A stretch of 64,000 nucleotides of DNA from Candidatus Aristotella avistercoris (GCA_904397835.1 CAJFOV010000010.1:1-64000), one strand, 5' to 3'. Shown: positions 41,656-51,818, counted from the stretch's first letter. Notes: generated by a model from the letters alone, not told the origin. Program-made: numbers and translations.

Positions 41656-42110
41656 TGTGATCCTCCTTCCTCAAACAAATCAGGGAATATTTGTATGTTT
41701 ATTTGATTTTAACCTAACACAGCTCAGGGATGAAGTCAAGCAAATAGACTATATTTGTTTTTATTTATCTTGAAAATAATAGTAATTTTATCCGAATTTT
41801 AGCGGATCCCAATCTATAATACCAAAGAAAGGTAAAGATCCAAGGTGCAAAATGGTAAGGAATTGGTAAAGAATCTCACATCTCCCTGTTGAACTCTTTG
41901 AAAGACACCATTGAAAAGATAGCCCCTTGCAGTGAGAGGGCTAGGGACTTTGCTTCATAGGAACTCCATGGGCCATGACCCACAGTATGAAACAATTCCT
42001 CAAATTGTTTGCAAAAGATCCCCCTTTGTACTATAATAAAGCACAGAAAACCCCCGGATCCACCGGGGAGATCCCGGTGTTTTTGCCCAAGAGCCCAGCA
42101 GAAAGGACCC
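41656..42110. promoter_or_regulatory. AT-rich divergent control region with inverted repeats
   Basis: This 460-base stretch is much more AT-rich than its surroundings. It contains two perfect short palindromes with a shared half-site: ACAAAT (8-base gap) ATTTGT at 41675-41694, and CAAATA (5-base gap) TATTTG at 41741-41757. TTGACT lies between them on the minus strand, so they may be operators for the ABC exporter. A GC-rich imperfect hairpin (42049-42086) precedes the next gene. No regulator gene is adjacent. Confidence 0.5.
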
Positions 42111-42116
42111 GAACCC

Positions 42117-42824
42117 ATGGAATACCAACTCATCCGCAGCCGGCGCAAGACGCTGGCCATCCAGCTGCCCGACAGCTGCCAGGTGGTGGTGCGGGCCCCC
42201 CTGCGGATGCCCGTCTGGCAGATTGAGGCCTTTCTCCGGGAAAAGCAGGGGTGGATTTTGGAGCACCAGGCAAAGCTCCGCCTCCAGCAGGAGGAACGGC
42301 AGCGGCTGTTGGCAATGGAGCGGGGCCTCTACTACCTGGGGGCCCTCTATCCGGCTGTGGCGGATGCCTCTGGGAACAGAGCGCTGTTTGACGGGCAGAG
42401 CTTCCACCTGCCGTCCCTGGCCCGTCAGGAACAGGAGGCGGCTCTGGTATCCCTCTACCGGGCCTTGACCCGGGAGCTGGTTGTCCCCTTGATGGCCCAA
42501 TGGGCTCCGCTGCTGGGCGTGCAGCCCCGGGGGGTCACCATCACCAGCGCCATGGGGCGGTGGGGCAGCTGTTCCGGCAAGGGGCGGCTCTGCTTCCCCT
42601 ACCGGCTGGCCACCCAGCCCAGGGCGGCGGTGGAATATGTGGTGGTCCACGAGCTGTGCCACCTGCGGGAGCTGAACCACGGTCCCGCCTTCTGGGCCCT
42701 GGTTCAGGGCTGCCTGCCCGATTGGCGGCAGCGCAGGGGACTGCTCTCCCCCCGATTTGACCGGATAGGGGAGGAGCTGCGGCTGCTCCAGACTCAGGCC
42801 ATGCCGGACATCCCTGCAACCTGA
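42117..42824 (+). CDS. YgjP-like zinc metallopeptidase (DUF45)
   Basis: The 235-residue protein matches the family: RRKTLAIQLPDSCQVVVRAP at the start, MGRWGSCSGKGRLCFPYRL and the zinc site VVVHELCHLRELNHGPAFW (HExxH with a third ligand His). It is related to WLM/SprT-type metalloproteases; the physiological substrate is unknown. ATG at 42117 follows AAAGGA. It precedes cca after 45 bases, so co-transcription is likely. Confidence 0.85.
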   Translation: MEYQLIRSRRKTLAIQLPDSCQVVVRAPLRMPVWQIEAFLREKQGWILEHQAKLRLQQEERQRLLAMERGLYYLGALYPAVADASGNRALFDGQSFHLPSLARQEQEAALVSLYRALTRELVVPLMAQWAPLLGVQPRGVTITSAMGRWGSCSGKGRLCFPYRLATQPRAAVEYVVVHELCHLRELNHGPAFWALVQGCLPDWRQRRGLLSPRFDRIGEELRLLQTQAMPDIPAT

Positions 42825-42869
42825 TGGAAAAAACGGCGAAATGTCCGCCAGAGAGGAGGGAACCCAGCC

Positions 42870-44222
42870 ATGAACACCAACATCACCCTGCCCGTGCCGG
42901 TGCACCGGGTTCTCTCCCGTTTGAATCAGGGGGGGTATGAGGCCTTTGCCGTGGGGGGCTGCGTGCGGGACCGGCTGCTGGGCCGGGAGCCTGAGGACTG
43001 GGACGTGGCCACCAGCGCCACCCCCCAGGAGATGAAGGAGATCTTTGGGGACATCCCCCACTTTGACACCGGTATCCGCCACGGCACCCTGACCCTGTTG
43101 GTGGATCAGATGCCCATTGAGACAACCACCTACCGGGTGGAGGGGTGTTACTCTGACCGGCGGCATCCGGATACCGTGACCTTCACCCGGCTGTTGGGCC
43201 GGGACCTGGCCCGGCGGGACTTCACCATCAACGCCCTGGCCTACCACCCCTCTGTGGGGCTGGTGGACCTATATGGGGGTGTGGCCGACCTGACCCGGGG
43301 GCTGCTGCGATGTGTGGGGGAGCCGGACCGGCGCTTTCAGGAGGATGCCCTGCGGATTTTGCGGGGGCTGCGGTTTGCCGCCCAACTGGGCTTTGCCCTG
43401 GAGGAGGGGACCCGCCAGAGCCTGCTGCGCAGCCGGCAGCTCCTTGGGGACATCGCCCAGGAGCGGATTGCCGCGGAGTTTCAGAAGCTCCTCTGCGGCC
43501 GGTGGGCGGCGCCTGTTCTGCGGGAGTATGTGCAGGTTGTGGGGATCTTTCTGCCGGAGCTGCTGCCCATGGTGGGCTTTGACCAGCACAACCACCACCA
43601 CATCTATGACGTGTGGGAACACACCCTCCACGCCCTGGAACACACCGACCCCGGCGACCGGATTCTGCGGTGGGCGGTGCTCCTCCACGATGTGGGCAAG
43701 CCCTCCTGCTTCTCCCTGGATGAGCAGGGGGTGGGCCACTTCTACGGCCATCCCCAGGCGGGGGAGGCTCTGGCCCGCCAAGCCCTGCAGCGGCTGAAGC
43801 TGGACAGAGATACGGTGGACCAGGTGTGCACCCTGGTACACATGCACGACGTGGCGCTGCCGGAGAACCCAGCCACCATCCGCCGGTGGGTGGGCCGGTA
43901 TTCTCTGGAGACGGTCCGCCAGTTTTTGGCCATTCGCCGGGCGGACCACGGGGCCCAGGCCCACGCTCAGGAGAAGGAACAGGCCATTGACCGGTGGGAG
44001 ACCCTGTTGGAGGAGGTCCTGCGGGAGAACCCCTGCTGCCAGCAGCGGCAGCTGGCCATCTCCGGGCGGGAGCTCCTGGCGCTGGGCATTCCCTCCGGGC
44101 CGGAGATGGGGCGGATCCTCACCCGGCTGTTGGACCGGGTGGTGGAGGGTACCCTCCCCAACGAGCCCGACGCCCTGCTGGCGGAGGCCGGCAATCTCTG
44201 GCGAACCGCCTCCCACAGCTGA
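42870..44222 (+). CDS. cca: CCA tRNA nucleotidyltransferase
   Basis: The 450-residue enzyme has the class II nucleotidyltransferase head AVGGCVRDRLLGREPEDWDVATSATP (catalytic DxD), the template motif RRDFTINALAYHP, EDALRILRGLRFAAQLGF, and a C-terminal HD domain (VLLHDVGKP). It adds or repairs the 3' CCA of tRNAs. The tRNA-Sec in this window has its own CCA encoded, so the enzyme is for other tRNAs and repair. Ribosome site GAGAGGAGG. Confidence 0.95.
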   Translation: MNTNITLPVPVHRVLSRLNQGGYEAFAVGGCVRDRLLGREPEDWDVATSATPQEMKEIFGDIPHFDTGIRHGTLTLLVDQMPIETTTYRVEGCYSDRRHPDTVTFTRLLGRDLARRDFTINALAYHPSVGLVDLYGGVADLTRGLLRCVGEPDRRFQEDALRILRGLRFAAQLGFALEEGTRQSLLRSRQLLGDIAQERIAAEFQKLLCGRWAAPVLREYVQVVGIFLPELLPMVGFDQHNHHHIYDVWEHTLHALEHTDPGDRILRWAVLLHDVGKPSCFSLDEQGVGHFYGHPQAGEALARQALQRLKLDRDTVDQVCTLVHMHDVALPENPATIRRWVGRYSLETVRQFLAIRRADHGAQAHAQEKEQAIDRWETLLEEVLRENPCCQQRQLAISGRELLALGIPSGPEMGRILTRLLDRVVEGTLPNEPDALLAEAGNLWRTASHS

Positions 44223-44379
44223 CAGCATCACACCCCCCAGAGGCCACAGTAGGGGAGGCCCTTGTGGGGGAATCAAAATGAAACAGATCTGACTGGATCA
44301 AACCGAGCCCACTTTGCCCCACTGGGGAGGGGCGGGTTCCGTTTTTGATAGTTCATTTTCATTTCAGGAGGTAAAAACC

Positions 44380-45480
44380 ATGAAAGAGCGCATCAAAAAG
44401 ACGTTCTATGACCTGAATGCCATCATTGGCATCAGCGGCCGGGAGCAGGATGTGGCACGGTACTGCCGGGACACCATTGCCCCCTATGCAGATGAGGTGG
44501 AGGTCATGCGTGTGGGCAATGTCATTGCCACCCTGCGGGGCAAGCGGCCCGGCCCGGCGGTGATGATCGCCGCCCACATGGATGAGATCGGCATCATCAT
44601 CAAAAACATCACCCCCGACGGCTTCTTGAAGTTCGAGCGCATCGGCGGCACCCAGATGAAGGTGCTCCCCGGCCGCCGGATGCTGCTGAAGGGCGACAAA
44701 AAGGTGATCCCCGGCGTGGTGGGCCTGACCCCCGGCCACATCATCACCCCTCAGGAGGCCAACACGGTCCCCGCACCCAAGGACTGCTTTATCGACATCG
44801 GCGCCGAGAGCCGCCAGGAGGTGGAGGAGCTGGGCATCCATGTGGGCACCACCGGCACCTATGACAGCCCCGCCATGGAGATGGCCAACCCCGACCTGGT
44901 CAACGGCCGCTGCGTGGATGACCGGATCAACTGCGCCATTCTGCTGGAGCTGGCCAAGGAGCTGGCCGACCGGGACTTCGGCGGCACCCTGTACATCACC
45001 TTCACCGTCCAGGAGGAGCCCGGCTGCCAGGGAGCCCCTGCCGCGGTCCGCGCCAAGAACCCGGACTACTTCATCGCGCTGGATACCTTCCCCGCCGGCG
45101 GTACCCCGGATGTGCCGGAGGGCCGTCTGCCGGTGAAGATCAACCATGGTCCGGTCATGAGCATCTGCGACGCCCTCTTTGGCGCGTTGAGCATGTTCCA
45201 TGTGGACCAAAACCTGGAGAAGATGGCCAAGGCCGTGGCCAAGGAGCAGGAGATCCCCCTGCAGTATGTCACCATGTGCGAGGAGTCCTACGCCACCGAT
45301 GCCCTCACCGTCTCCAAGTTCGGCCTGAACTGCCCCTGCATGGAGTTCGGCATGCCCCGGCGGTACTCCCACTCCCCCATTGAGTTCTTTAACCTCAATG
45401 ACACCGTGCGTATGCTGAACCTCCTGAAGGGGATCGTGGCCAAAAACGAGACCCTGAACCTGGATTTCATTCAGGACTAA
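44380..45480 (+). CDS. M42-family aminopeptidase
   Basis: The 366-residue protein shows the M42 metal site: MIAAHMDEIGIIIKN, CVDDRINCAILLELA, FTVQEEPGCQGAPAA (catalytic Glu pair) and ALDTFPAGGTP, ending with MEFGMPRRYSHSPIEFF for the last His. The family includes tetrahedral aminopeptidases, long misnamed endoglucanases. ATG at 44380 follows CAGGAGG; an earlier in-frame ATG at 44314 lacks a ribosome site. It again fits a peptide-using lifestyle. Confidence 0.92.
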   Translation: MKERIKKTFYDLNAIIGISGREQDVARYCRDTIAPYADEVEVMRVGNVIATLRGKRPGPAVMIAAHMDEIGIIIKNITPDGFLKFERIGGTQMKVLPGRRMLLKGDKKVIPGVVGLTPGHIITPQEANTVPAPKDCFIDIGAESRQEVEELGIHVGTTGTYDSPAMEMANPDLVNGRCVDDRINCAILLELAKELADRDFGGTLYITFTVQEEPGCQGAPAAVRAKNPDYFIALDTFPAGGTPDVPEGRLPVKINHGPVMSICDALFGALSMFHVDQNLEKMAKAVAKEQEIPLQYVTMCEESYATDALTVSKFGLNCPCMEFGMPRRYSHSPIEFFNLNDTVRMLNLLKGIVAKNETLNLDFIQD

Positions 45481-45506
45481 TTTTCTTCCCCTCTTAAAGC
45501 CTTCTC

Positions 45507-45541
45507 AAACGCCCTGTCCGTTGGACAGGGCGTTTGTTTTG
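45507..45541 (+). terminator. Terminator of the M42 peptidase gene
   Basis: AAACGCCCTGTCC and GGACAGGGCGTTT around GTT, followed by GTTTTGTT. Confidence 0.85.
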
Positions 45542-45714
45542 TTGGATTCCTATCCCTGTGGTGGGGGCACGGCGCCCACTTCCAAGCCCGTTGTGAAAGG
45601 ATCGGGTTGGTGCTATAATATAGGCGGAGAGGTGGGGCCATTTGGTGAATTACCCGATCCTATATCTCTCCAGAAAAACACCTGACAGACGATGATTGAA
45701 AAGGAGGAATTTTG

Positions 45715-46584
45715 ATGGAATACGAAGGTCAAATCTGCCGCCCACCCATGGAGCGGTCCTCCTATATGCTCCCCGTGGCAGTGGGGTGTTCCTACAACCA
45801 GTGCACCTTTTGCACCCTGTTTAAGCACCTGACCTACCGGGAGCTGCCCATGGAGCAGATTGAGGCGGAGATCCAGCGGGTCCACAACCTGGGCGGAGAC
45901 CCGGAACACGTCTTTTTGGGGGACGGCAATGCCCTGCAGCTGCCCACAGACCGGCTGCTGCAGATTTTGGAGCTGGTGCACCGGTACTTCCCCTCCTGCA
46001 AACAGGTGAACATGGACGCCACCGTCACCAACCTGCGCCACAAGTCCGATGCGGAGCTGAGCCAACTCCATGCCGCAGGGGTTCAGATGCTCTACCTGGG
46101 CATCGAGAGCGGCCTGGACGACGTGCTATCCTTTATGAAAAAGGACCACACCCTCCAGCAGGCCTATGAACAGATCGACCGCCTGAAGGCGGCGGGCCTT
46201 GTCTACGGGGCCCACTTTATGACCGGCATTGCCGGGGCGGGCCGTGGGCTGGAGAACGCCCGGGCCACCGCCGAATTTTTCAACCGCACCCAGCCCAAGC
46301 GGCTCATCAACTTCTCCATGTTTCTCCACCGGAGGGCCCCCCTCTACCGGGACATTCTGGCCGGGCGGTTCACCCCCGCCAGCGAACAGGAGAACCTGCA
46401 GGAGGAGCGGGAGCTCCTGGCCCTGTTGGAGGGCTTTGCCTGCAGCTATGATGGGTTCCACGACTTTTTGACCCTGCGGATCCGCGGCAACCTGCCCCAG
46501 GATCGGGAGAAGATGCTCCAAAAGCTGGATGACGCCATCGCCCGGTACCAGCAGGAGGAACCGGTCGTGGCCCTGGTGAGCTAG
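45715..46584 (+). CDS. Radical SAM protein
   Basis: The 289-residue protein has the cluster motif in VGCSYNQCTFCTLF, so the three Cys are spaced C-x4-C-x2-C rather than C-x3-C-x2-C. The following GDGNALQLP, NMDATVTNLR and LGIESGLDDVL are typical radical SAM barrel strands of the YgiQ/Elp3-neighbour group common in Clostridia. The reaction is unknown. ATG at 45715 follows AAGGAGG. It is monocistronic with its own terminator. Confidence 0.85.
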   Translation: MEYEGQICRPPMERSSYMLPVAVGCSYNQCTFCTLFKHLTYRELPMEQIEAEIQRVHNLGGDPEHVFLGDGNALQLPTDRLLQILELVHRYFPSCKQVNMDATVTNLRHKSDAELSQLHAAGVQMLYLGIESGLDDVLSFMKKDHTLQQAYEQIDRLKAAGLVYGAHFMTGIAGAGRGLENARATAEFFNRTQPKRLINFSMFLHRRAPLYRDILAGRFTPASEQENLQEERELLALLEGFACSYDGFHDFLTLRIRGNLPQDREKMLQKLDDAIARYQQEEPVVALVS

Positions 46585-46601
46585 TTTTTTCTCTGTTACA
46601 G

Positions 46602-46642
46602 AACAGGCCGGCAAACCGTCTGGTTTACCGGCCTGTTTTTTG
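46602..46642 (+). terminator. Terminator of the radical SAM gene
   Basis: AACAGGCCGGCAAACC and GGTTTACCGGCCTGTT with one mismatch around GTCT, followed by TTTTTG. Confidence 0.85.
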
Positions 46643-46685
46643 TATCCTTAAGGGAGGGGATAGGGAGAACCCTTGCCCCTATAAA

Positions 46686-46723
46686 AAATTGCCGGTGAAA
46701 CAATGCTGTTTCACCGGCAATTT
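46686..46723 (-). terminator. Terminator of the fused ABC transporter gene
   Basis: AAATTGCCGGTGAAACA and TGTTTCACCGGCAATTT are perfect 17-base arms around ATGC; the minus side runs into TTTTATAGG. Confidence 0.8.
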
Positions 46724-46737
46724 GCTTATTGTTGGGG

Positions 46738-49464
46738 TTATTCGGTGCGCAGGGCAGTGACGGGATCCCGGTTGGCCGCCTTGCGGGCGGGGATCAAACC
46801 GCTGATCATGGTCAGCACCATGCTCAGCAGCACCAACAGGGCGGCGCTGCCCATGGGCAAGGTGGCGTTGACATCGGTGGTGCCGGCCAGGGAGTGGATC
46901 ACCGCGTTCCCCGGGATCAGCAGCAGGAGGGTCACTCCAATGCCGATGAGGCCGGCGCACAGGCCGATGAGGAAGGTCTCCGCGTTGAACAGCTGGGAGA
47001 TGTTCCTCTTGGAGGCGCCGATGGAGCGGAGAATGCCGATCTCCTTGGTGCGCTCCAGCACAGAGATATAGGTGATGATGCCGATCATAATGGAGGACAC
47101 CACCAGGGAGACGGATACAAAGGCCACCAACACGTAGGAGATGACGTTGACAATGGTGGTGACGGAGGACATGAGCAGCCCCACATAGTCGGTGTAGGTG
47201 ATCTGATCCTCCTCCGGCACGGTGGCGTTGTAGGCCTCGATGCAGTCGGTGATGGACTCCTTGTCCTCAAAGCTGTCGGTGTAGACCTCGATGGAGGAGG
47301 GGGCATCCAAGCTCACCACGCCAAAGGTGCTCATGTTCTCGTCGTAGGAGCCGGCGGAGAGGTAGGCCTCGTAGATGGCCAGCAGCCGCTCATCCTCCGG
47401 ATCCTGGGAACTCAGGAGGGCCTGGTCCATGATGGCCACCAGCTGGGTGTCCTCCAGCGTCAGCATCATCTGCAGGCTCTGGGTGTCGTCGGCATAGATG
47501 GCGCTGAGCATGTTCCGGTACAGGTCCGCCTTATCCCGGGTGGACAGGTTGTTCAGGTAGTTGCGGGTGTCTTCCACCTTGGCCGCGTCGTCGGCGGGGG
47601 CAAAGGCGGTACCCGTGAGAATGTTCACCTCCGGGGAAGCCGCCTGGGCCTGGACCACGGGGCTGTTGTCGGTGGTGTCAATGAGATAGTTGGTCAGCGC
47701 CCGGGTGTAGCCAAAGGTTCCGCTCATGAGGGCGGTCTGGGCGTCCTCCTTGGGGCGGATGATGCCTGTCACCTTCAGCTGCAGCGCATCCTCCAGCAGG
47801 CCCTCCACCTGGGTGGTGTTGTCCCCCACATATTGGTAGAGTCCGTTGTCCCCCTCCTGGTAGTAGTCACAGGCGGGGATCAGATAGAAGGTCTTGCCGC
47901 AGAGATCCTCGTAGGACCAGCTCTGGGTGTCCAGGGTGACCTCCTGGCCGTCGTCCAGCTGCGCCATCAGTTCCCGGTACTGGGAGGTGGGCATCAGGCC
48001 CAGCTCAAAGAGGGTGTTGGCGGAGATCTCATTGTTCCGGTCCACCACCAGGATCACCTCGTTGTAGGCCTGGGGCCAGCTGCCATAGAGCATGTCGTAG
48101 CTGTTGGTGACAGCGGGGCTGATAGACTCCCCATCCGCGTTGGGCATGAGCTCCTCAAAGTGGTTGCTCTCGCTGGGCATCATCTGGGCCATGCCGGACA
48201 CCATGCCGGTGGAGGTCTGGTTGGAACTCTGCAGGGTACTGCCATCGGTGTTCACCAGCGTCCCCTCCGAGTCATAGGTGTAGATATCAAACTGGGGATC
48301 ATAGGAGTAGGTGATGCCGTTCTCCCCAACATACTGGTGGATCTCGCTGCTGGGGTCGTCCAAATACTTTTTAAAGGCTGTCAGGTTGTTCTCGGTGATA
48401 CTGGTGGTGAAGCTGGAGGCCATTTCAAAGTCGGTGCTGTTGGAATAGATCTCATCCATCCCGTGGTCCGGGTTGCCATAGGACTCCATATTCTCTGCCC
48501 CCGCCTGTAAGATGCTGCTCAGATCCATGGACTGGGCCTGGATGGAGATGGGGTAGCTGGTCATGGTCTCCTTTTGAATGTCGGCAATGTACAGGTTGAC
48601 CCCGTTGGACAGGGAGAGGATCAGGGCGATGCCAATGATGCCGATGGACCCGGCAAAGGAGGTCAAAATGGTCCGGGCCTTTTTGGTGCGCAGGTTGTTG
48701 AAGGACAGGGACAGACTGGTCAAAAAGGACATGGAGGACTTGCCCATGTTCTCATGCTTGGCAGGCGCCAGGCCAGCGCTGTCCACCACATAGGGGTCCG
48801 AGTCATCGGTGATTCTACCGTCCCGCAGCTTGACAATGCGGGTGGCATACTGTTCGGCCAGCTCCGGGTTGTGGGTGACCATGACCACCAGCCGGTCCTT
48901 GGCCACCTCCTTGAGGAGCTCCATGACCTGGATGCTGGTCTCCGTGTCCAAAGCGCCGGTGGGCTCGTCGGCCAGGAGGATGTCCGGGTTGTTCACCAGG
49001 GCACGGGCAATGGCCACCCGCTGCATCTGGCCGCCGGAGAGCTGGTTGGGCTTCTTGTGGACCTGGTCCCCCAGGCCCACCTGATCCAGGGCCTGCTGGG
49101 CCCGCTTTTTCCGCTCCCCCTTGGAGATGCCGGAGATGGTCAGGGCCAGCTCCACATTGGAGAGGATGGTCTGGTGGGGGATCAGGTTGTAGCTCTGGAA
49201 CACAAAGCCGATGGTGTGGTTGCGGTAGGAGTCCCAATCCCGGTCCTTGTATTTTTGGGTGGAGATGCCGTTGATGATCAGCTCCCCGCTGTCGTAGCGG
49301 TCCAGGCCCCCCACAATGTTCAGCAGGGTGGTCTTGCCGGATCCGCTGGGGCCCAGAATGGCCACAAACTCGTTGTCCCGCAGATTCAGGGAGATGCCGT
49401 CCAGGGCCTTCTGAACCAGCTCCCCAGTGTGATATTCTTTGCGTATCTCTTTCAATTGCAGCAT
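46738..49464 (-). CDS. MacB-like ABC transporter, ATPase fused to FtsX-type permease
   Basis: The 908-residue protein has an N-terminal ATPase (Walker [13 protein letters not shown], signature [12 protein letters not shown], Walker [14 protein letters not shown], about 1-230). Then comes a first membrane helix ([18 protein letters not shown] at about 275), a large extracytoplasmic domain (about 300-760) and three C-terminal helices with the FtsX ending [19 protein letters not shown]. MacB-type proteins do mechanical work on the outer face rather than classical transport. ATG at 49464 follows AAAGGAG; an in-frame TTG two codons earlier is less well spaced. It is monocistronic, without the periplasmic partner expected in diderms, as fits a monoderm. 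Confidence 0.9.
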   Translation of the reverse strand: MLQLKEIRKEYHTGELVQKALDGISLNLRDNEFVAILGPSGSGKTTLLNIVGGLDRYDSGELIINGISTQKYKDRDWDSYRNHTIGFVFQSYNLIPHQTILSNVELALTISGISKGERKKRAQQALDQVGLGDQVHKKPNQLSGGQMQRVAIARALVNNPDILLADEPTGALDTETSIQVMELLKEVAKDRLVVMVTHNPELAEQYATRIVKLRDGRITDDSDPYVVDSAGLAPAKHENMGKSSMSFLTSLSLSFNNLRTKKARTILTSFAGSIGIIGIALILSLSNGVNLYIADIQKETMTSYPISIQAQSMDLSSILQAGAENMESYGNPDHGMDEIYSNSTDFEMASSFTTSITENNLTAFKKYLDDPSSEIHQYVGENGITYSYDPQFDIYTYDSEGTLVNTDGSTLQSSNQTSTGMVSGMAQMMPSESNHFEELMPNADGESISPAVTNSYDMLYGSWPQAYNEVILVVDRNNEISANTLFELGLMPTSQYRELMAQLDDGQEVTLDTQSWSYEDLCGKTFYLIPACDYYQEGDNGLYQYVGDNTTQVEGLLEDALQLKVTGIIRPKEDAQTALMSGTFGYTRALTNYLIDTTDNSPVVQAQAASPEVNILTGTAFAPADDAAKVEDTRNYLNNLSTRDKADLYRNMLSAIYADDTQSLQMMLTLEDTQLVAIMDQALLSSQDPEDERLLAIYEAYLSAGSYDENMSTFGVVSLDAPSSIEVYTDSFEDKESITDCIEAYNATVPEEDQITYTDYVGLLMSSVTTIVNVISYVLVAFVSVSLVVSSIMIGIITYISVLERTKEIGILRSIGASKRNISQLFNAETFLIGLCAGLIGIGVTLLLLIPGNAVIHSLAGTTDVNATLPMGSAALLVLLSMVLTMISGLIPARKAANRDPVTALRTE

Positions 49465-49610
49465 TGGCAATGGCTCCTTTCGATGCTAGGTCAGTATAGC
49501 GCACTTTTTTGGGGAAGAGATGAACCTTTCTGAGCCCATCTTTGAATATTCTGTGAAGGCTGGGCCTTCTGATAGAATTTTACCTCAAATAAGGGGCTCC
49601 AAACAAAAAA

Positions 49611-49653
49611 TGTGCTGGATGCAGCCAAATCCGTGCCATTGCATCCAGCACAC
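49611..49653 (-). terminator. Terminator of the LysR gene
   Basis: TGTGCTGGATGCA and TGCATCCAGCACA pair over 16 bases; on the minus strand TTTTTTGTTTGG follows. Confidence 0.8.
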
Positions 49654-49685
49654 TTGCCTCCCTGCCTCGGGAGGATGGGGGTCTG

Positions 49686-50591
49686 TCATTTCTTCTGGTA
49701 GTAGGTCAGGGCGTACTGGTAGAAGGCCCTGGCCACAGGGGAGAGGGGGCAGTTCTTGTGGCGCACCAGGTAGAGCTTGCGGGTCAGGGACATGTTGTCA
49801 AAGTCAAAGGTCAGGAGCTTGCCGAACTGGCGGTAATCTTCGGCGGCGCTGTTGGAGACAATGGAGATGCCCAGCCCCTGGGAGACGGATTTTTTGATGC
49901 TCTCGGTGTTCTCCATCTCCGCCACAATCTTCAGCTCCGCCGGGTCCACCCCCATCTCCCGCAAAAAGTACTCTGTCTCCCGGCGGGTGCCGGAGCCCCG
50001 CTCCCGGCAGATGAAGGGTTCCATCACCAGCCGCTGCACCGGGAAGCCCTTGCCCAACATGGCCTGGTAGCGCTTGTTGTTGGGGGTGATGACCACCATC
50101 CGGTCGGTGGCCATGGGCTCATAGATACACTTGGAACACTCGATAAAGGTGCCGGTCATGCCGATCTCGATCTTGCGGTCCTGGAGCTTTTGGATCACCT
50201 GGGCGCTGTCAAAGGACTGGATGTGGAAGGAGATGGTGGGATACTCCTTGCGGAAGTCCGCCAGGATCTGTGGAAGAAAGTACTGGGCGGGAATGGTGGA
50301 AGCGCCGATGACAATGCTGCCCTCCATGGAATTTTCAAAGTTCTTCACCGCCTGGATGGCGTTGCGCCGCATGGAGAGCATGTCCTGGGCATACTGGTAC
50401 AGGGTCTGGCCCACCTTGGTGGGGTAGACCTCCTTGGTGGTGCGCACCACCAGCTTGGTGCCCAGCTCCCGCTCCAAAGAGGCGATGTGGGCGCTGATGG
50501 TGGGCTGGGTCAGGAAGAGCTGCTCCGCGGTCTTGGAAAAGCTCTTGTTGTCAATGACGTGGACAAAGGCTTCCAACTGCTTAAAATCCAT
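49686..50591 (-). CDS. LysR-family regulator, likely selenium-metabolism associated
   Basis: The 301-residue protein has the N-terminal LysR helix-turn-helix (FKQLEAFVHVIDNKSFSKTAEQLFLTQPTISAHIASLE) and a type 2 periplasmic-binding effector domain (SIVIGASTIPAQYFLP onward). It is divergent from selD across a gap of about 130 bases, a position typical of the LysR group found with selenium genes in anaerobes. The likely targets are selD and perhaps the grd operon. The effector ligand is unknown. Confidence 0.85.
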   Translation of the reverse strand: MDFKQLEAFVHVIDNKSFSKTAEQLFLTQPTISAHIASLERELGTKLVVRTTKEVYPTKVGQTLYQYAQDMLSMRRNAIQAVKNFENSMEGSIVIGASTIPAQYFLPQILADFRKEYPTISFHIQSFDSAQVIQKLQDRKIEIGMTGTFIECSKCIYEPMATDRMVVITPNNKRYQAMLGKGFPVQRLVMEPFICRERGSGTRRETEYFLREMGVDPAELKIVAEMENTESIKKSVSQGLGISIVSNSAAEDYRQFGKLLTFDFDNMSLTRKLYLVRHKNCPLSPVARAFYQYALTYYQKK

Positions 50592-50647
50592 AATCTACTT
50601 CCTCTTTTCTTCCATGGGTCTCTTATCCATCAAAGGGGGCACACCCC

Positions 50648-50676
50648 TTGTGTTCTAATAAATTGTGGAGTAAAAT
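50648..50676 (+). promoter_or_regulatory. Promoter of selD
   Basis: TTGTGT, 17 bases, TAAAAT. It lies in the LysR/selD divergent gap, where a LysR site would be expected. Confidence 0.55.
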
Positions 50677-50724
50677 AGTGGTGCAAACAAATTGGAAATG
50701 TTTATCGAGAGGCAGGTGTTTGAT

Positions 50725-51768
50725 TTGAGCAAGAACATTCCTCTGACTCAAATGACCAAAAGCGCTGGCTGAGCTGCCAAATTGGGGCCGGGTGCCCTTT
50801 CGAGCATTTTGGATCAGCTCCCCAAATTCCAGGATCCCAACCTGATTGTGGGGTTTGATGTCTCCGACGACGCCTGCGTCTATCAGATCAGCGAGGACCT
50901 TGCCATTGTGGAGACGGCGGACTTCTTCCCGCCCATTGTGGACGACCCCTATGCCTACGGCCAGATTGCTGCGGCCAACTCCCTGAGCGACATCTACGCC
51001 ATGGGCGGCGTGCCCCGCCTGGCTTTGAACCTGCTGTGCGTGCCCAACTGCCTGAGCACAGATGTACTGCTGCAGATTCTCAAGGGTGGGTCGGACAAGG
51101 TCATCGAGGCCAACTGCGTGCTGGCCGGCGGCCACACCATTGAGGACAACGAGCCCAAGTACGGCCTGTGTGTCACCGGCATGGTCCATCCCAAAAAGGT
51201 GCTGAAAAATGTGGGGGCCAAGCCCGGGGACCTGCTGGTGCTCACCAAGCCCATCGGTTCCGGGGTGCTGACCACCGCCATGAAGGCGGACCTGCTGGAG
51301 AAGAGCTCCTATGACATTCTGGTGGAGCAGATGGCCACCCTCAACGCCAAGGGGGGTGCGGCAGTGACCGCCACCGGCGGGGCCAACGCCTGCACCGATG
51401 TCACCGGTTTTGGCCTGCTGGGCCACAGCTATGAGATGACCGGCGCGGGGGACATCACCATCCAGCTCTCCGCCGGGGCCATTCCCTTTATGCCCCAGGC
51501 CTGGGAGATGGCCAGCATGGGGATCATCCCCGCAGGGGCCTACCGCAACTTTGACTATGTAAAGCCCTACGTCTCCGTGGCGGACGGGGTTCCTCAGGCG
51601 GCGGTGGACCTGCTTGCGGATCCCCAGACCTCCGGCGGCCTGTTGGTGGCCCTGCCGGAGGAGCAGGCCAAGGAGCTTCTCTCCCGGTGCCAGGACTTCA
51701 CCCAGTATGCCCGCATTGTGGGCCAGGTGCTGCCCCGCAGGGAGAAGGCAGTGGAAATTGTACCATAA
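50725..51768 (+). CDS. selD: Selenophosphate synthase, selenocysteine-containing
   Basis: The enzyme makes selenophosphate from selenide and ATP. The frame reads LTQMTKSAGUAAKLGPGAL across an in-frame TGA at 50770-50772, placing selenocysteine (residue 16) where other SelD proteins have Cys or Sec. The rest matches SelD: GFDVSDDACVYQI, VETADFFPPIVDDPY, NSLSDIYAMGG, GGHTIEDNEPKYGL and TDVTGFGLLGHSYEM. The TTG start at 50725 is an inference: AGGTG is six bases upstream and it gives MSKNIPLTQMT, the usual length. An ATG at 50698 would add nine residues. A call starting after the TGA (50782) removes the catalytic N terminus. Length 347 residues. Confidence 0.93.
50785..50797 (+). promoter_or_regulatory. 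Candidate bacterial SECIS hairpin of selD
   Basis: GGGC, loop CGGGT, GCCC begins 12 bases after the TGA, at the distance and with the G/U-containing loop expected of bacterial SECIS elements read by SelB. Confidence 0.5.
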
Positions 51769-51783
51769 TTTCCTGGGAAAACC

Positions 51784-51818
51784 GGGCTGTGGAACTGCTG
51801 TTCCATGGCCCCTTTTCT
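51784..51818 (+). terminator. Terminator of selD
   Basis: GGGC TG TGGAAC, loop TGCT, GTTCCA TG GCCC, then CTTTTCTTTT. Between here and 52140 I see no supported gene. Confidence 0.75.

Noticed and set aside
46729..48510. 593-codon plus-strand open frame opposite the MacB-like gene
   Set aside because: His/Gly/Val-rich shadow of the opposite strand, no homology and no ribosome site.
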